Source: Craspedostauros australis (taxonomy: Eukaryota > Bacillariophyta > Bacillariophyceae > Mastogloiales > Achnanthaceae). From it: a stretch of 64,000 nucleotides of DNA. The notes under the pieces were generated by a model. It was given only the letters and a program-made list of their open reading frames with translations, had not been told where the DNA came from and ran no database searches. Below, in pieces: positions 1-12,007 of the stretch (its first letter is position 1; each line of letters opens with the position of its first letter). A program made the translations under genes and the position numbers. The DNA lies in contig JAMXDE010000007.1 in assembly GCA_026770025.1 (NCBI GenBank), positions 372,001-436,000 of the forward strand, given 5' to 3'.

Positions 1-1296
1 GACCTACTCAGAAAGACGACCAACATGACTGAATCGGCTTCTCTTCTGTAGAATAGAGTTCGAGTTTAGGCTGCTCTGATATGAATGCTTCGTTGCAGGT
101 TATCGCATCACTTGTTGAGACCAAAGGATGATAGGATCGTTAATGGGTGTGCTCTGAGTTGCACGCAACGCACATCCCTCTTTCTCCTCTTAGGAGCTTT
201 GTGTTGTGAGAGTTTCGCTGCCATCTCTTCTGTCTCAACTTTGCTACTAACAGAGGTCCGGTAACATATGCGCAAGCATTTTGTCCCTGATAATTCATTG
301 CTTGTTCAAGGCTCTGTTGCCAATATCGACGACAGAGACCTCTTGATCACCGTATCATGGAGATAGATCAGCAGTTTGTTGTCCAATAGAAGCTCTTCAC
401 GCAGTCTACACAGAACTATTGCGATTGCATGTTGGGTTGGTTGGAGGCCACCAACGACTTCCGATACGGCAGTCAGGATCTCCAAAGGATGCAAAATGCG
501 CGTTGGTAGAAGTCCCTGGTCGTATCTGACGACACTAGTCCTCAGAGCATCAGGAACACGCCGCGGATGTTGTATCGGGTGAAATAGAATATGAGCAATG
601 ATTCCTCAGCTGGATCATGAAGGGGACCTTTGCTACTTGCGCGCAGATATCATATGTGAAGCTTACAGGCATATTCGACATCGTAATCGCTCTCTATCGC
701 TCCATGCACCCCTCATTCGGAATGCTAGTTTCATCATCACTAGCATCTCAAAAAACTATCATCGGCACGACAAGGACGACTCAACCTTGCGGCAAATGAA
801 GAGAAATGATTGGCCATTGGTTTCGTTTCAACACGTGGAAGGTTGGCTTGCCGGGACTGCAATGTGAAACTCAATTGTGTTTTTGGCTCCTAAAACGCAA
901 TCGAGTTTCACTTTCCGAGGGGGAAGTTCGCATGTTGCCCCTCTAAAAATGTCATTATTAGGTTATTTTGTACCGTGGGACTCCCAATGTGAAATGCGAT
1001 AGGCCTCTAATGACACGGAAGAAGAAAATACCTTCGCTCGCACACACACGCGCGCGAGATGAGAACACACGAAATCTGATCATTGGTGTTGTTGCGCACG
1101 ATGATACTGCACCCAGAAGCCAAGGAACGGCCACTGGAACAACGCTTGCATTCATAAACCAACTTTGAGGCGAAAGATCGACAGAAGCAACACCTCTCTT
1201 GTCGCATTCCACAACCATTGATTCATACAATATTACATAATACAAGGCAGAAGATCAATTCGACAACGAAAGAAGAAGCGCAGATCAACAGCAACC
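1..1296. other. Non-coding stretch upstream of IDI-SQS
   Basis: I see no supported gene. Open frames here are short and overlap on both strands without family features. The stretch holds a strong hairpin at 864-911 (listed separately) and a small CA/CG run near 1041-1055. The last 100 bases or so are A-rich and probably form the 5' leader of the IDI-SQS gene. Confidence 0.5.
864..911. repeat. Near-perfect inverted repeat (hairpin)
   Basis: The left arm 864-883 (begins GTGAAACTCAATTG) and the right arm 892-911 (ends CGAGTTTCAC) pair over 20 bases with 2 mismatches, around an 8-base loop (884-891). It could be a small foldback element, a terminator-like RNA hairpin or a MITE remnant. No flanking target-site duplication is obvious. 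Confidence 0.7.
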
Positions 1297-4200
1297 ATGG
1301 CCGATTCGAAGCAAGCCGCCAACAAATGGGATGGCAATGCCATGACCCAAACCGACATGATGGAGAAGGACACTGTGCTGGTGCTGGATCCGAAGGACAA
1401 CGTCATGGGCTCTGCCTCCAAGCGCACCTCCCACGAGTTCACGAAGGACCAGCCGAGGGGCATCCTGCACCGCGCATTCTCCGTCTTCCTCTTTGACGAA
1501 TCCACCAACGAGCTCTTGCTGCAGCAGCGCGCAAGCACCAAGATCACCTTTCCCAATGTGAGTGGAGCTTCGCTTTTCATGGATGATGACGAGGACAAGG
1601 AGAAGGACTGGAGCGACATGCGTTCGTATTTTGTGTGATCTTTCTGTCAAGCAATGCCAATATTTTCTCTTGAATGAAGAGCAAGCTCACCCACCCACCC
1701 ACTTGGCCAACATTGGACCGCCCTCTCACATTCATAATCATGTGTTCGTCCATCCATTCATTTGCCACTTCTCATTCGCAACCAGGTCTGGACGAACACA
1801 TGTTGCTCTCATCCGTTGCATGGAATGGAGGCACCCGAGGTGGACACGCCAGCGGATGTTGCCAACGGCACCGTCATGGGCGTCAAGAATGCTGCGGTGC
1901 GCAAGCTCCTTCACGAATTGGGAATTCCAGCGTCGCAGGTTCCCGTCGGCAAGTTCAAATTCCTCACTCGGTTGCATTACTGGGCTGCTGATACTGTCAC
2001 GCATGGCAAGAAGAGGTGAGTCATGACTGTTTGCTGTTGGTGGAATGATGCAATGTGTTGCATCGTACATAGTGTGGTGTGTGCGAGCATTCATTTGAAA
2101 TTGAATGTTTCGATCGGCACGGCAAATATCCCGAGCACTCGATGTACCGTTGATCAATTCTCGCATTACTTCGCCTGCCTTGTGCATGCATGCTCCAACC
2201 ACTCACACTCGCATAATCTATTCAACGTCCGTACCGCACCAACTCACAGCCCGTGGGGAGAGCACGAAATCGACTACGTCCTCTTCTTCTGCGTCAAGAA
2301 CAAATCCGAAATCACGCTGAAGCCACATCCTGATGAAGTGGATGACACCAAATGGGTCACGCGCGAAGTGCTCTTGGAAATGATGGAGGACAAGAAACTT
2401 CTCTTCAGTCCCTGGTTCCGTCTCATCTGCAAGAAGTGGTTGCTTAACTCGTGGTGGAAGAATCTCAAGGAGACGATGGAAACCGATGTCCATTGCGACT
2501 ACGTCACCATCCACAAATTCGATCCACCGAAGGAGCATTTCGGTGGCGGCGGCGATGCTGGTCCATTGTTCGGTGCTGAGACCAATGGCGATACCAGGTA
2601 GGTTTCGTTGTTGCATCGAGTGCATCAGATTGATTCATTGGTGAATGGATGCAGAGATGAGTGGATGAATGATGATTTAATACTTTTCTGCACCCTGATT
2701 CTGCAAGACGCTGCATGCACGCAAGATGCGTACGTGACAATCAATGGACTGGAGAATCGGCGGATTTGGCAGAGGCAGACGAAACACCACACAGCCAACC
2801 GACAAGGAGAATGTGGGACTCCACCAGACTGTAGTACTCGTACTCGCAGGTCAATTCGTCAGCGTCACACTGCTCTACGCGTACGAGTAGAATGTGTATA
2901 CAAATGCTCACACCATATCATGCATCCACTTTCTTCTCGCCTTTCGTCTCGCGCCGCTACCCTCAACTCACAACATTCGTTTGGGCACATCGTATTTTCC
3001 ACAATGCAGCAAGAAGCAGGGAGCCTACGGCAAGCTCAAGACCCACAAGGAGTCCAAACTGGCACAACTCTCGCACCTTGACGAAGTCTTCTCTGCCATC
3101 TCCCTCATGTACATCAACCCGCTGAAGTCCAACCTGAACACAGAGTTCGTAAAAAATCAATTCGATGAGGATGATGTGGCATTCTGCAACGAAATCCTGG
3201 TGAAGGTGTCCCGCAGCTTTGCCGCCGTCATTCGTCAGCTACCGCCGACCATGCTGGTGGACATCCTCATCTTCTACCTCGTCCTGCGCGCGTTGGATAC
3301 CGTCGAGGATGACATGCAAGCCTTCGCCAGCAACGATGTCAAGATCAAGCATCTCCTCAACTTTCACAAGACGGCGTTGGCAGATCCCACGTGGACCATG
3401 GACGGTGTGGGCGAAGCCGACGAAAAGAAACTGCTGCAGCACTTCGACAAGGTCCACCGCGTCTTCGCCAAGCTCAGCGCCAAATCGCAGAGCATCGTCA
3501 CCGACATCACGCAGCGCATGGCCACGGGTATGGCGGAATTCGTTGGCAAGGATTTGGGACAGGGAACCACGGATGTCAAGCAGTACAACCGCTACTGCCA
3601 CTTCGTCGCCGGTTTGGTGGGAGAAGGCCTGAGCCGTCTGTTCGCGGCCACCGGATTGGAAAAGCAAACATTCGCCAGCGAGCTGTACCTCAGCGATCAG
3701 ATGGGTATGTTCCTGCAAAAGACCAACATCATCCGCGATTACCTGGAGGACTACGTGGACGGCCGCGCCTTCTGGCCACAAACGGTGTGGAAGAAGCACT
3801 CGAAGACCGGTGATTTGGGATACTTCACGGATCAGACCGACGCCGAAGTGCGAACGCAGTCTCTGGCCTGTGTGAACGAGCTGGTGACGGACGCTCTGGA
3901 GCTCGCCCCCGATTGCTTGGCGTACTTGTCCAAGCTCCAATGCTACGAGGTGTTCAAGTTCTGCGCCATCCCGCAGGTGATGGCCATCGCGACGCTCGAG
4001 AAGGTCTACTCCAACCTCGATGTCTTCACGGGCGTGGTGAAGATCCGCAAGGGCCTGTCATGCAAGTTGATCCGCATGACGAACTCGCTGGATGAGGTGC
4101 ACGAGGTGTTCTACCAGTTCGCCCACACCGTGTTGAGACGGGCCATGGCGAACCAACGCAAGGGCGTGCATGATCCATCCCTGCAACGCACCATCCGGAT

Positions 4201-4486
4201 CTGCAACACCATCTGCGAGCACACGGAGGTCGCGCATAAGAAGCAACGTCGCGTGCGTCAACTGCCCACCATGCTGGCAGCAGGCGTACTGGGCGGTTAC
4301 GGCATCTACAAGCGCATGATCGAGCCATCGATGGAGAAGGCACCAGTTGTGCCGTCGAGCTGGACGCATGCGGCATCCGTTGCCGCAGCAACGTACGTGC
4401 TGACGCCATTGGTGCTGAAGGCAAGCAGCGGCGGTGGCGGATCATCTGGTCTGAAACCGGCAAGTGAGATCTTGAAGCAGCAGTAG
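1297..4486 (+). CDS. IDISQS: Isopentenyl-diphosphate isomerase / squalene synthase fusion protein
   Basis: Four exons join in phase: 1297-1557, 1786-2015, 2250-2597 and 3010-4486, giving 771 residues. Residues 1 to about 275 are a type 1 IPP isomerase (Nudix fold). The catalytic Cys is in TNTCCSHP (Cys94), the metal/acid Glu pair is in WGEHEIDY (Glu168/Glu170), and there is a Nudix-like helix AAVRKLLHELGI. From about residue 281 the protein is squalene synthase, with both Asp-rich motifs intact: LDTVEDDM (Asp376-Asp381) and IIRDYLED (Asp523-Asp527). Two C-terminal hydrophobic segments (about 700-755) fit an ER membrane anchor. The enzyme would make DMAPP from IPP, then squalene from two farnesyl diphosphates for sterols. 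No transit peptide is visible. Start chosen: the first ATG of the open frame. IDI-SQS fusions are known in diatoms, haptophytes and dinoflagellates. The SQS part lies entirely in exon 4. Confidence 0.96.
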
Positions 4487-5583
4487 GAATACTACTCATA
4501 GGAGCAATAGCATGTGTTGAATGGGCCATTGGATGGATGAATGGACGGACCGTATGCTACACCATCCATCATCTTCTGAGCGATTGTGTGGTCAGAAAAG
4601 ACGGATGAACGGACAGATGAATTGATAGATGAGTGGATGGATGGATGGAAGACTACCAGTTCTATTGTACCAACCAATACGAATAGTGTGCACTCGATGA
4701 CTTCATTGTGTCGTCTTCTATGGAGTACATTGTCATGAGGATGTTGTTGGACTGAGTTTCTGGTACAACCAAGCGAAGTATGGACGTTCTTGCTTCACAA
4801 ACATAGCATCCGATACTGAATTAGTCGTGAAGTTTCGTTCGAAGGAATCATTCGTGTCGTGTACGACTAGGAAACGAACATGGTGTGATGGCTGGGCGGA
4901 TGGAGGTGTCAACCAAGGCGACGCGACACACAAGAGAAACAGAGATCCTCCGCGTCACATCACGCTGCGTCGCATTGCATTGCATCACATCACATCGCAC
5001 TCTTGTGTGTGATGATGCTCTGGCTTCGTTTTCGCCGCCATGACTGGCGCATCAACATTGATTGGCACTGTCTGTCGTGACGCTGCGTCATCTGTTCCCA
5101 ACAAGATCGATCGCATGTCACCACTTCTTCTCCTTCTTCGCTGATACACACACACACACGCAGCACAGCAGTCGTCGCTTTGTTCGCATCAATTGGACTC
5201 ACCGAGCTCACATTGTTTCAGAGCACACAAGTAAAAGCACAAACAAACATTACAAACAAGCAAGGCAGAGAAGGCAGAAGCAATCTCACAATCACAACCA
5301 TCCAGACTCATACTCCATAACACGCACAAGGTAGAAGGACAACGCACGGCGTGTGGTTCGTCGGTGTATCTTGGAAGGTCATCACAAAACGGAACCTGAA
5401 CGTGATCGCACCCGAGGACGCAAGCACAAATACATACACAAATACAAATACGCTTGCAATTGCAATCGCAGCACAAGACAAGGCGACCGATTGCGCCTTC
5501 CCTGACCCGAGATAGAATAGACCACAACCTTGAAAGAGATCATGATGATGATGATGATGATGAGGACAACGACGACAACGACC
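4487..5583. other. Intergenic region with GGAT-type simple repeats
   Basis: No gene supported. 4520-4650 is rich in degenerate GGAT/GATG tetramers and probably lies in the 3' region of IDI-SQS. An (AC)n run sits near 5144-5160, and a GAT trinucleotide run (5540-5562) lies just before the chosen kinase start. Confidence 0.5.
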
Positions 5584-7496
5584 ATGTTCAGATTGATTGG
5601 ACGACCGAGCCTCCGCTCCCTTGTCACGAGACGCAGCCTGCATTATGCACAAGCACGATCCCAGACCAGCCTGCGACCAAACTGCATGCGATGCTTTTCC
5701 ACCACCAGCAGATTGTTGGAGTTCGACAAGCCCTTCGAAGGTGTCACGGCCGCAGTCAGCGATCTCATCTATAAGCATGCGCATCAACCTCAAACCTCCG
5801 TCAGTCTCAAGGTCCTGATGGAGACGGGACGAGGCGAGAAGATTGATTACAAAACGCCCACGGATCCGTCCATCACGCATGAACATTCCGCAACGGAGCT
5901 CGTGTTGATGCAGGTGAGTGGAGACAATGCCGTATGCATGTATGCATGAGATTTGAGGCTGTGATTATGAGTGTGATGAGTGACGAGTGACGAGTGACGA
6001 GAGATGAGTGAAAATGAGATGTTGCTGGCATTCCAATACTTGTTGGCAACGAAAATGCTCTCCACAGCCTTACCCAATGGATTCCTCGTGTGAATACCAA
6101 CCAAAGGCAACCGACGCATGCAAATGCCTGATCCGTTCATTGTTCATGCAGTATTCATCTTTGTTTCTCACTCACAGTGCAATCATCTTTCATGTGATAC
6201 TCGTGCACGTCCACCACATACACGCTCTGCTCCTGCGTGTTTCAGGTTGCCAGCTTTTTGAGACGGGAGCTCCCCATTCGGTTGGCGCATCGCATCCATG
6301 ATCTGGAACGCGTGCCGTTGATGAGGGAGATGGAGTCTGTCAAATTGGTCAAGCAACTCTACACGCAATCGCTGCTGGAGCTCGTGGAATTCGACACGCA
6401 GATCAAATCCATCCAGCAGGAGGAGGCCTTTGCGGAGCTGGTGGAGAGCATTTACAAGCGTCATTCCAAGGTCCTCGTGCAGATGGCGCGTGGCGCGCAT
6501 GAATTCCGCAACCACGTGGCGCAGACGCACAGATCGACGGGACAGAATCACCTCTTTGCGCACATGGAGGAAACGCACGCCTTCCTCGATCGCTTCTACC
6601 TGTGCCGTATTGGCATCCGTATGCTGATCGGTCAGTACTTGGCGCTGCGGGAGCCGCCGTTGCAGAATTACATCGGCCTCATCTGCGACGTCACGTCCCC
6701 GTACGAAATTGTCAAGCGGGCCATCGACGATGCCGCCTACATGTGCGATCGCAAGTACTGCGATGCGCCGGACGTCGTCATCAGCGGGCGGTTGGATTTG
6801 ACGTTCCCCTACGTTCCCACTCATCTTCGTAAGTGTATACGAGTACATTTCCGGGTGGTCAATTGATTGCTTGATTGGCTGATTGACTGATTGATTGTCT
6901 TACTGACTGATTGACTGTTCGATGTATCCTCGACCAAACTGTGCACTTCCCCAACCCCGCCTTGCTACATACAATATCTTACTCTGCATGATCTTGCTCG
7001 CAATTATTTTCATTGATCTCATCGACAACCGCATTCGCTGTGCATATGCTTTTCTCGTGCTCTTTTTGCAGATTACATCATGTTGGAATTGCTGAAGAAC
7101 TCGATGCGTGCCACGGTGGAATTCCATGGCATCGACGCCGATTACCCACCCATCCAAGTCATCATCGCAGATGGCAAGGACAACGAGGATGTGGTGATCA
7201 AAGTGAGCGACCAGGGCGGTGGCATTTCGAGGAGCAACAGCGAAAAGATCTGGTCCTACCTCTTCACCACCGCGGATCCCTCCGTACAGGAAGGAATGAT
7301 TGGAACCAACGCGACGGAGCTTGATCACAGCACCGACGCGCCCTTGGCAGGGCTGGGATACGGCCTGCCGATCTCCAGGAGCTACTGCCGGTACTTCGGC
7401 GGCGACCTCAGCATCATGAGCATGGAGGGATACGGAACCGATGCCTTCATACATCTCGCTCGTTTGGGGAACAGCAGAGAGCCTGTGCCTATCTAG
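5584..7496 (+). CDS. Mitochondrial pyruvate/branched-chain 2-oxoacid dehydrogenase kinase
   Basis: Three exons join in phase: 5584-5913, 6246-6828 and 7072-7496, giving 445 residues. The N-terminus from MFRLIGRP is rich in Arg and Ser without acids, a typical mitochondrial presequence. The N-terminal four-helix PDK/BCKDK domain covers about 75-290 and includes RIGIRMLIGQ. The GHKL ATPase domain follows: N-box ELLKNSMRA (310-318), G1 box SDQGGGIS (350-357), ATP lid LFTTA (368-372) and G2 box GLGYGLP (398-404). All nucleotide-binding motifs look intact. It should phosphorylate and inactivate the E1 subunit of pyruvate or branched-chain oxoacid dehydrogenase in the matrix; the sequence does not let me decide which. 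An in-frame ATG at 5530 would add a Met- and Thr-rich stretch coded by a GAT/ACG repeat. I prefer 5584 because it gives a clean presequence. Confidence 0.93.
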
Positions 7497-7985
7497 CCTG
7501 AGAAGGAATGACCTGTTGCGGAGTGTAGTTACAGGTATAATAAGAAGGATGTTCAAGATGTAAACGTATTCGTACAGCCAAGGCACTGTCGGTCGCGTTG
7601 GCGAGGATCTTATTCCATCTCAAAGTCGCAAGATACGTTAATTTACCTCATCTCCGATATAACACTCGATTAAGTCGACCAAACAGTTGTGATTGAACCG
7701 ACACGAGAATGACTGAATTATTGTTCAAATCAAGCAGGCTGTTCCCAATTCGTCCCCAATTTCGAATACGAACAACGAAAGTAGTCAGCCATCAATCTGC
7801 GTCATCGCAACAAGAATGGAAGAACAGAAGCAAGATGACGACAGCAACAGGAGAGGAATGCATGCAATGACGGAGAACATGACAATGGCAGAACTTGGAG
7901 AGAGTGCATTTACCCCCCACAACAAACAACAACAACAACAAGGACCCGCGATTCAGACCGACCGCAGCGAAAGAAGCTCATCTCG
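7497..7985. other. Intergenic region
   Basis: Gap between the kinase stop and the DCC protein. It is A-rich with a CAACAA run near 7918-7942. No conserved coding or RNA feature seen. Confidence 0.5.
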
Positions 7986-8774
7986 ATGAACGGCATGGCT
8001 TCATCGATAGCATTGATCGCACGACAATTGCCGAAGCGATCGCGATGGAGGTATCTTTCGAGCTTTGGGCAACGTGCATTCGCACCCGCTAGAACAACGT
8101 ACGAAGCAAGGTTCATTCATCACAGCGCAGGAGGCAGAGTAGTGCCACCAGCCAAGATGACAATCGATACGCCAAACGCGGCGTCAGGTGCGATGCGCAC
8201 ATTGACGTCCGCCACCAACAACAGCAGCAGCACCGATGGCAGTCACAAGAATCTTTTCAACGAAGAATTGAACATCATCTACGATTCCAAGTGCAACGTC
8301 TGCAAATTGGAGATGGATCTGTTGGCACGACGCGACGCCTACATCAACGGCAGCGACAGCCGCAAATTGAAATTGACGGATCTGGAATCCGCCTCGTACG
8401 ATCCCACCGACGCCGCGAATGGCGGTGTATCGTATCGAGATGGTATGGCCGAGATCCACGCCGTCACATCGGCTGGCCAAGTCCTCAAGGGCATCCCTGT
8501 CTTCACGGAGGCCTACCAACGTGTGAAGCTGGGCTGGCTGTTTTCCATGCTGGAATGGAGAGCGGTGCGGCCCGTTGCGGATCTTGGATACACGCTGTTT
8601 GCTCGGTACCGCACGATCGTCACACGAGGTTCCACCCTCGACTCTCTGGTCGAGGCGTACGAAGCGAAGCAGGCCAAGACGTTGATAGACGAATCCTGCG
8701 AGACGTGTCCGCCGTCTGCAATGTCTCAAACGCAATCCACCAAAGGACAAGCGGAGACGACGACAAATCAATAG
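7986..8774 (+). CDS. DCC/DUF393 family thiol-disulfide oxidoreductase-like protein, organelle-targeted
   Basis: Single exon, 262 residues. The family signature is in NIIYDSKCNVCKLEMDLL: Asp100 and the pair Cys103/Cys106, the D-x-x-C-x-x-C pattern that names the DCC family. The conserved tail follows (GIPVFTEAYQ, then LGWLFSMLEWRAVRPVADLGYTL split across about 180-205), as in plastid and bacterial members. The first 55 residues are basic and Ser/Ala-rich, like a transit peptide. They include AFAP at 31-34, reminiscent of the diatom plastid ASAFAP cleavage motif, but no strong hydrophobic signal core precedes it, so mitochondrial import is equally possible. The last 35 residues are polar and low-complexity. 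The biochemical role of DUF393 proteins is poorly defined. Confidence 0.88.
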   Translation: MNGMASSIALIARQLPKRSRWRYLSSFGQRAFAPARTTYEARFIHHSAGGRVVPPAKMTIDTPNAASGAMRTLTSATNNSSSTDGSHKNLFNEELNIIYDSKCNVCKLEMDLLARRDAYINGSDSRKLKLTDLESASYDPTDAANGGVSYRDGMAEIHAVTSAGQVLKGIPVFTEAYQRVKLGWLFSMLEWRAVRPVADLGYTLFARYRTIVTRGSTLDSLVEAYEAKQAKTLIDESCETCPPSAMSQTQSTKGQAETTTNQ

Positions 8775-10224
8775 ATAGAATGTCATCCGCTCTGTTTTGT
8801 ATCATGCCAATACTTCTCATGCTGTGCATGCAATGGACGCCGCCGCTTTCATTGTTGCCGTCATTGCTCACGGAATCGAACGAGCCGCTCGGGGGGGCAG
8901 TTCAAAATGCAATAATTGGCTCTATTTCATAGCGTTTCAGTCATAAATCGCTTGTTTCCGCCTAGTTCTTATCCTCGACGGAATAATATGGCATTTTCGT
9001 TCTTTTTTGGATAATTGGTGCTTTCCCCCCAAAATTCGCCCGAGTTGCTTTCGCTCTTCGTCATTGCTCCATTTCCCCACTTTACACTGTGTCGGTGTTT
9101 GCTGAGCGTGTTTTCGTCTCCGGTCGGCACAAAACAAGGCTGCTGTCTTGGGCCAGCACAGAGCACACAAAACTCACAACCCCAAACTCTCCACAGAGAT
9201 CGTTGCTCCACAGAGCACTTCGTTCCTGTTACAACCACAACCACAACCACAACAATAACAACAACAACAGGTACACCAACATCACCACTGCAACAGTGTT
9301 TCGTCCATGGGTGGCTCCTGTATGCGATGCAACTGGAATTCATCTCTTCGAACAGTTCTTCCTGCACCAGCAATGATGTCCGGTGAATTAGTTGCTTAGT
9401 TGCCACTGTGCCACAGCAACAATGGAATGCTTGGCTGTAGTTCGTTGTATGCCTCAATTTGTGTTCGATACACGTTGTGTTCGCCCATCATGCAGATCGA
9501 ACAAGGGGCTTCCTGTGGGTGGCTGCATTCCCTCCATGCACATGACTGTCCATTTGCTTGCACTCCTTGTCCTGGTTTCCGGATGACCAGGACCGCCATG
9601 GTAGGATCGCAACTGAGGTGATTTTCTCCACACCTTTTCTCTCTGGATTTTGGTGTCCTTCTTTTGTTGTTGTCAGGTGTGTTGGTACAGCCGTTCGTTC
9701 CTTTGTTGACATGTCAATGACTATCCTTTGTTGTTGGGAATGAGGTTCATGTGCATACTCGTATTGTCGGTTCTGTTGACATCATCAACATACAGTGGGG
9801 CATTCTAGTGTCGACCTTCTAGGCAACGCAAAACACTCACAAGCTGGTGGGGATGCCATGCTCCTTTTTGTACATCCGCATTATCTACATGCCACCCTCA
9901 AGCAAGGTGCATTGCAGTGAACAGCTAAACATGCATTGTGTTATGAAACCATAACAGTGTTGTGTTGGCCATTCGTGCTACATGCTTGTTGTAGTCTTTT
10001 CTTTGGAGGTGCCAGTGTTGTTTTCCGTTTTCCTTCTCACAGCATGGGTGCTCGCACATGCATGCACGCTCTTCCGCAATTCACTGACAGCCACAACAAA
10101 CTCCATTGCGGGTAGCACCAACGCAAATGACAAACAACAACGCAGCTACTTGTGCAACACCAGATGAACGATACGACATTGAGGTAGGGACTATGTGAGA
10201 AAATTATATTATGCACCAGACGGC
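8775..10224. other. Non-coding stretch left of the Harbinger transposase
   Basis: No gene supported. A G-run occurs at 8891-8897 and a CAA/ACC-rich simple stretch at 9229-9270. The left end of the transposon should lie here, but I could not find a terminal inverted repeat by eye. TACTCGTA occurs at 9756-9763. Confidence 0.45.
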
Positions 10225-11461
10225 TTACTCCCGTCCAGAGCTGCTGTCATCGCTGCTTGCACTGCCACTCGTCGGGCTGCTGCTGACGCTCCCACTTTTT
10301 GTGCTGCCACTCATGCCCTCGCTTGTTGTGCTGCCACTCATGCCCTCGCTTGTTGTGCTGTCGTCCATGCCCTCGCTCGTTGTGCTTTTGCTCTTGTCGC
10401 TTCTGGCTGCTTCCTCCACCATTTCCTCCATATCCACCTCCCGTGAGGCGGCTGCTCCTGAGGGGGGCGCCAGTGATGCCACCCAATTCTCCATTTCCCT
10501 GATATCCGCCATGGTCTCCTGCAGGTCAAACAAAGGATTTTCATCCTGCAGTTCGAATTGTGTGATAGCTGCGATGGCATACATTGCCAATTGGTGTTTG
10601 CAAAGTTGGTGCCGCCACTCCACCCGCAAGCACTTCCAGTTTTTGAAGCGTTTGTGAACTGTTTCGTGCCTTGCACGTATCACTCCATTGTATCTGGTCC
10701 TCTCAATGCAACACGAAGGATCACCCCTGTAGCCTTGATCCGCAATCACCTGCTCCCCTTCGTCCAGTTCCTGCCTCAGCTTGCGTCGAAAAATGGTTAC
10801 ATCATTCCACTCCCCACATGGAAATGGACCCTCGACCCAAACAAGATGGCCAGTCTGAATGCACACACCAGTCTCGTATCTGAGGCCTGCCCCATTGAAT
10901 TTGTGAGAGTACCAATCTGTGTCGAAAGGATTGGGCTCCACAATCCGAAAGTCGGTGCCATCCACGGACATGAAAACAGTGTTGTGACCAACACTGCCAT
11001 TCTTTCGTTCCTCTATTCTGATCTGCAGTGATACAAAAAGGAACTTGAGCATGTGCAAGGGATGTGAGTCATGTCAGGCAAGCACACGCATTCAAGCCAT
11101 CTCCGCACACAGCACCAAGTTCACTCACCTTTGTTCTGCTCAGTCGCGCAATGCCTTCCAAAACAATCCATGTCCACTTCATCAATGTTCTGCGATCCCT
11201 ATTCAGCATCACCGAAAGAATCTCCCATGGACTGTATTGCTTCAGGAATACGAGTGCACCAAGCATGTGGTTGATTGTGGTGTTGCCTGGTAGCAGCCCG
11301 TCTTGTGTCAGTGCTGTCCATACTGCAGAAGCCACTGCGATGCTGGTCCCATACGTCCTGCGGAAAAGGATGGTGAGCCATGGGGGTTGCTCCATGCAAG
11401 TGAGCATGTCCACGTTGCGACCCACAATTTGCATACCAGAGTGGGCAATCTCAACCTCCAT
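10225..11461 (-). CDS. PIF/Harbinger transposase (DDE_Tnp_4)
   Basis: Two exons on the minus strand, 11461-11129 and 11022-10225, join in phase 0 to give 376 residues. The N-terminal part holds the helical region common to the family (FLKQYSPWEILSVML, about 73-87). The catalytic core follows: VDGTDF (Asp132), YSHKFNGAGLRYETGV, IADQGYRGD (Asp206) and ARHETVHKRF (Glu231), so the DDE triad is intact. The C-terminal 60 residues are a low-complexity acidic/Ser tail with near-repeats of TTSEGMSGS. It would cut and rejoin the element's ends, acting in the nucleus with the accessory protein. Start chosen: the ATG at 11461. An earlier exon cannot be excluded, because the N-terminus is short for the family. 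No stop or frameshift is seen. Confidence 0.9.
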
Positions 11462-12007
11462 CGTCTTCTGAATGAGTCATTGCGAGGTGGAGCAAGGTGA
11501 TGCGCAATGTAATGGATTGGATGTTGGCTTGATGGTGGATCGGATACTGTCGTGGGCAGGTATTGTGAGAAGTAGTTGATTCGGTTGCTTGCGTGTGATT
11601 GTTGGCCGTAGTTGTTGTTGACGCCAATACTTTGTTGGCATCAAGCGGCATGTGAGTTGCTGTCGAGGTGCAGCCGATGGTCATCGCACATTGATGCTGA
11701 CATCTCGAGAAGCAGAGTCCGCCATTTGCTGCATTGCACAGCAATCACTTGCAATACACGGTGATGCAGAACACAAGGATTTCCGTGTTTGTCTCCACGA
11801 TCTGTTGGCTGGTGGGAGTATTCGCGCGCTGTTCTCTCAACGCGAGTTGGTCTTGGGTCATGTTCCTCGGCTTCCTCAGACATTCCACAGAACACTCACT
11901 GACATCGACATCATTCACAAACATCCATGCAAGGCGTCCGTAAGACAAATCAAGGCTTATAACATGGATACATATTCAGTCCCTTTCCGCGCAAGCCATC
12001 CATTTGG
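11462..12007. other. Region between transposase start and repeat array
   Basis: Probable promoter/leader side of the minus-strand transposase. It has CAAC/TTG-rich patches (about 11560-11640). Short open frames on both strands show no family features. Confidence 0.4.

Noticed and set aside
3239-3940. Minus-strand 233-codon frame inside squalene synthase
   Set aside because: It lies entirely opposite a highly conserved enzyme exon and shows no family features.
4820-4860. tRNA-like GTTCGAA word
   Set aside because: The flanking bases cannot form a tRNA T-arm or acceptor stem. No other tRNA candidate was recognised in the window.
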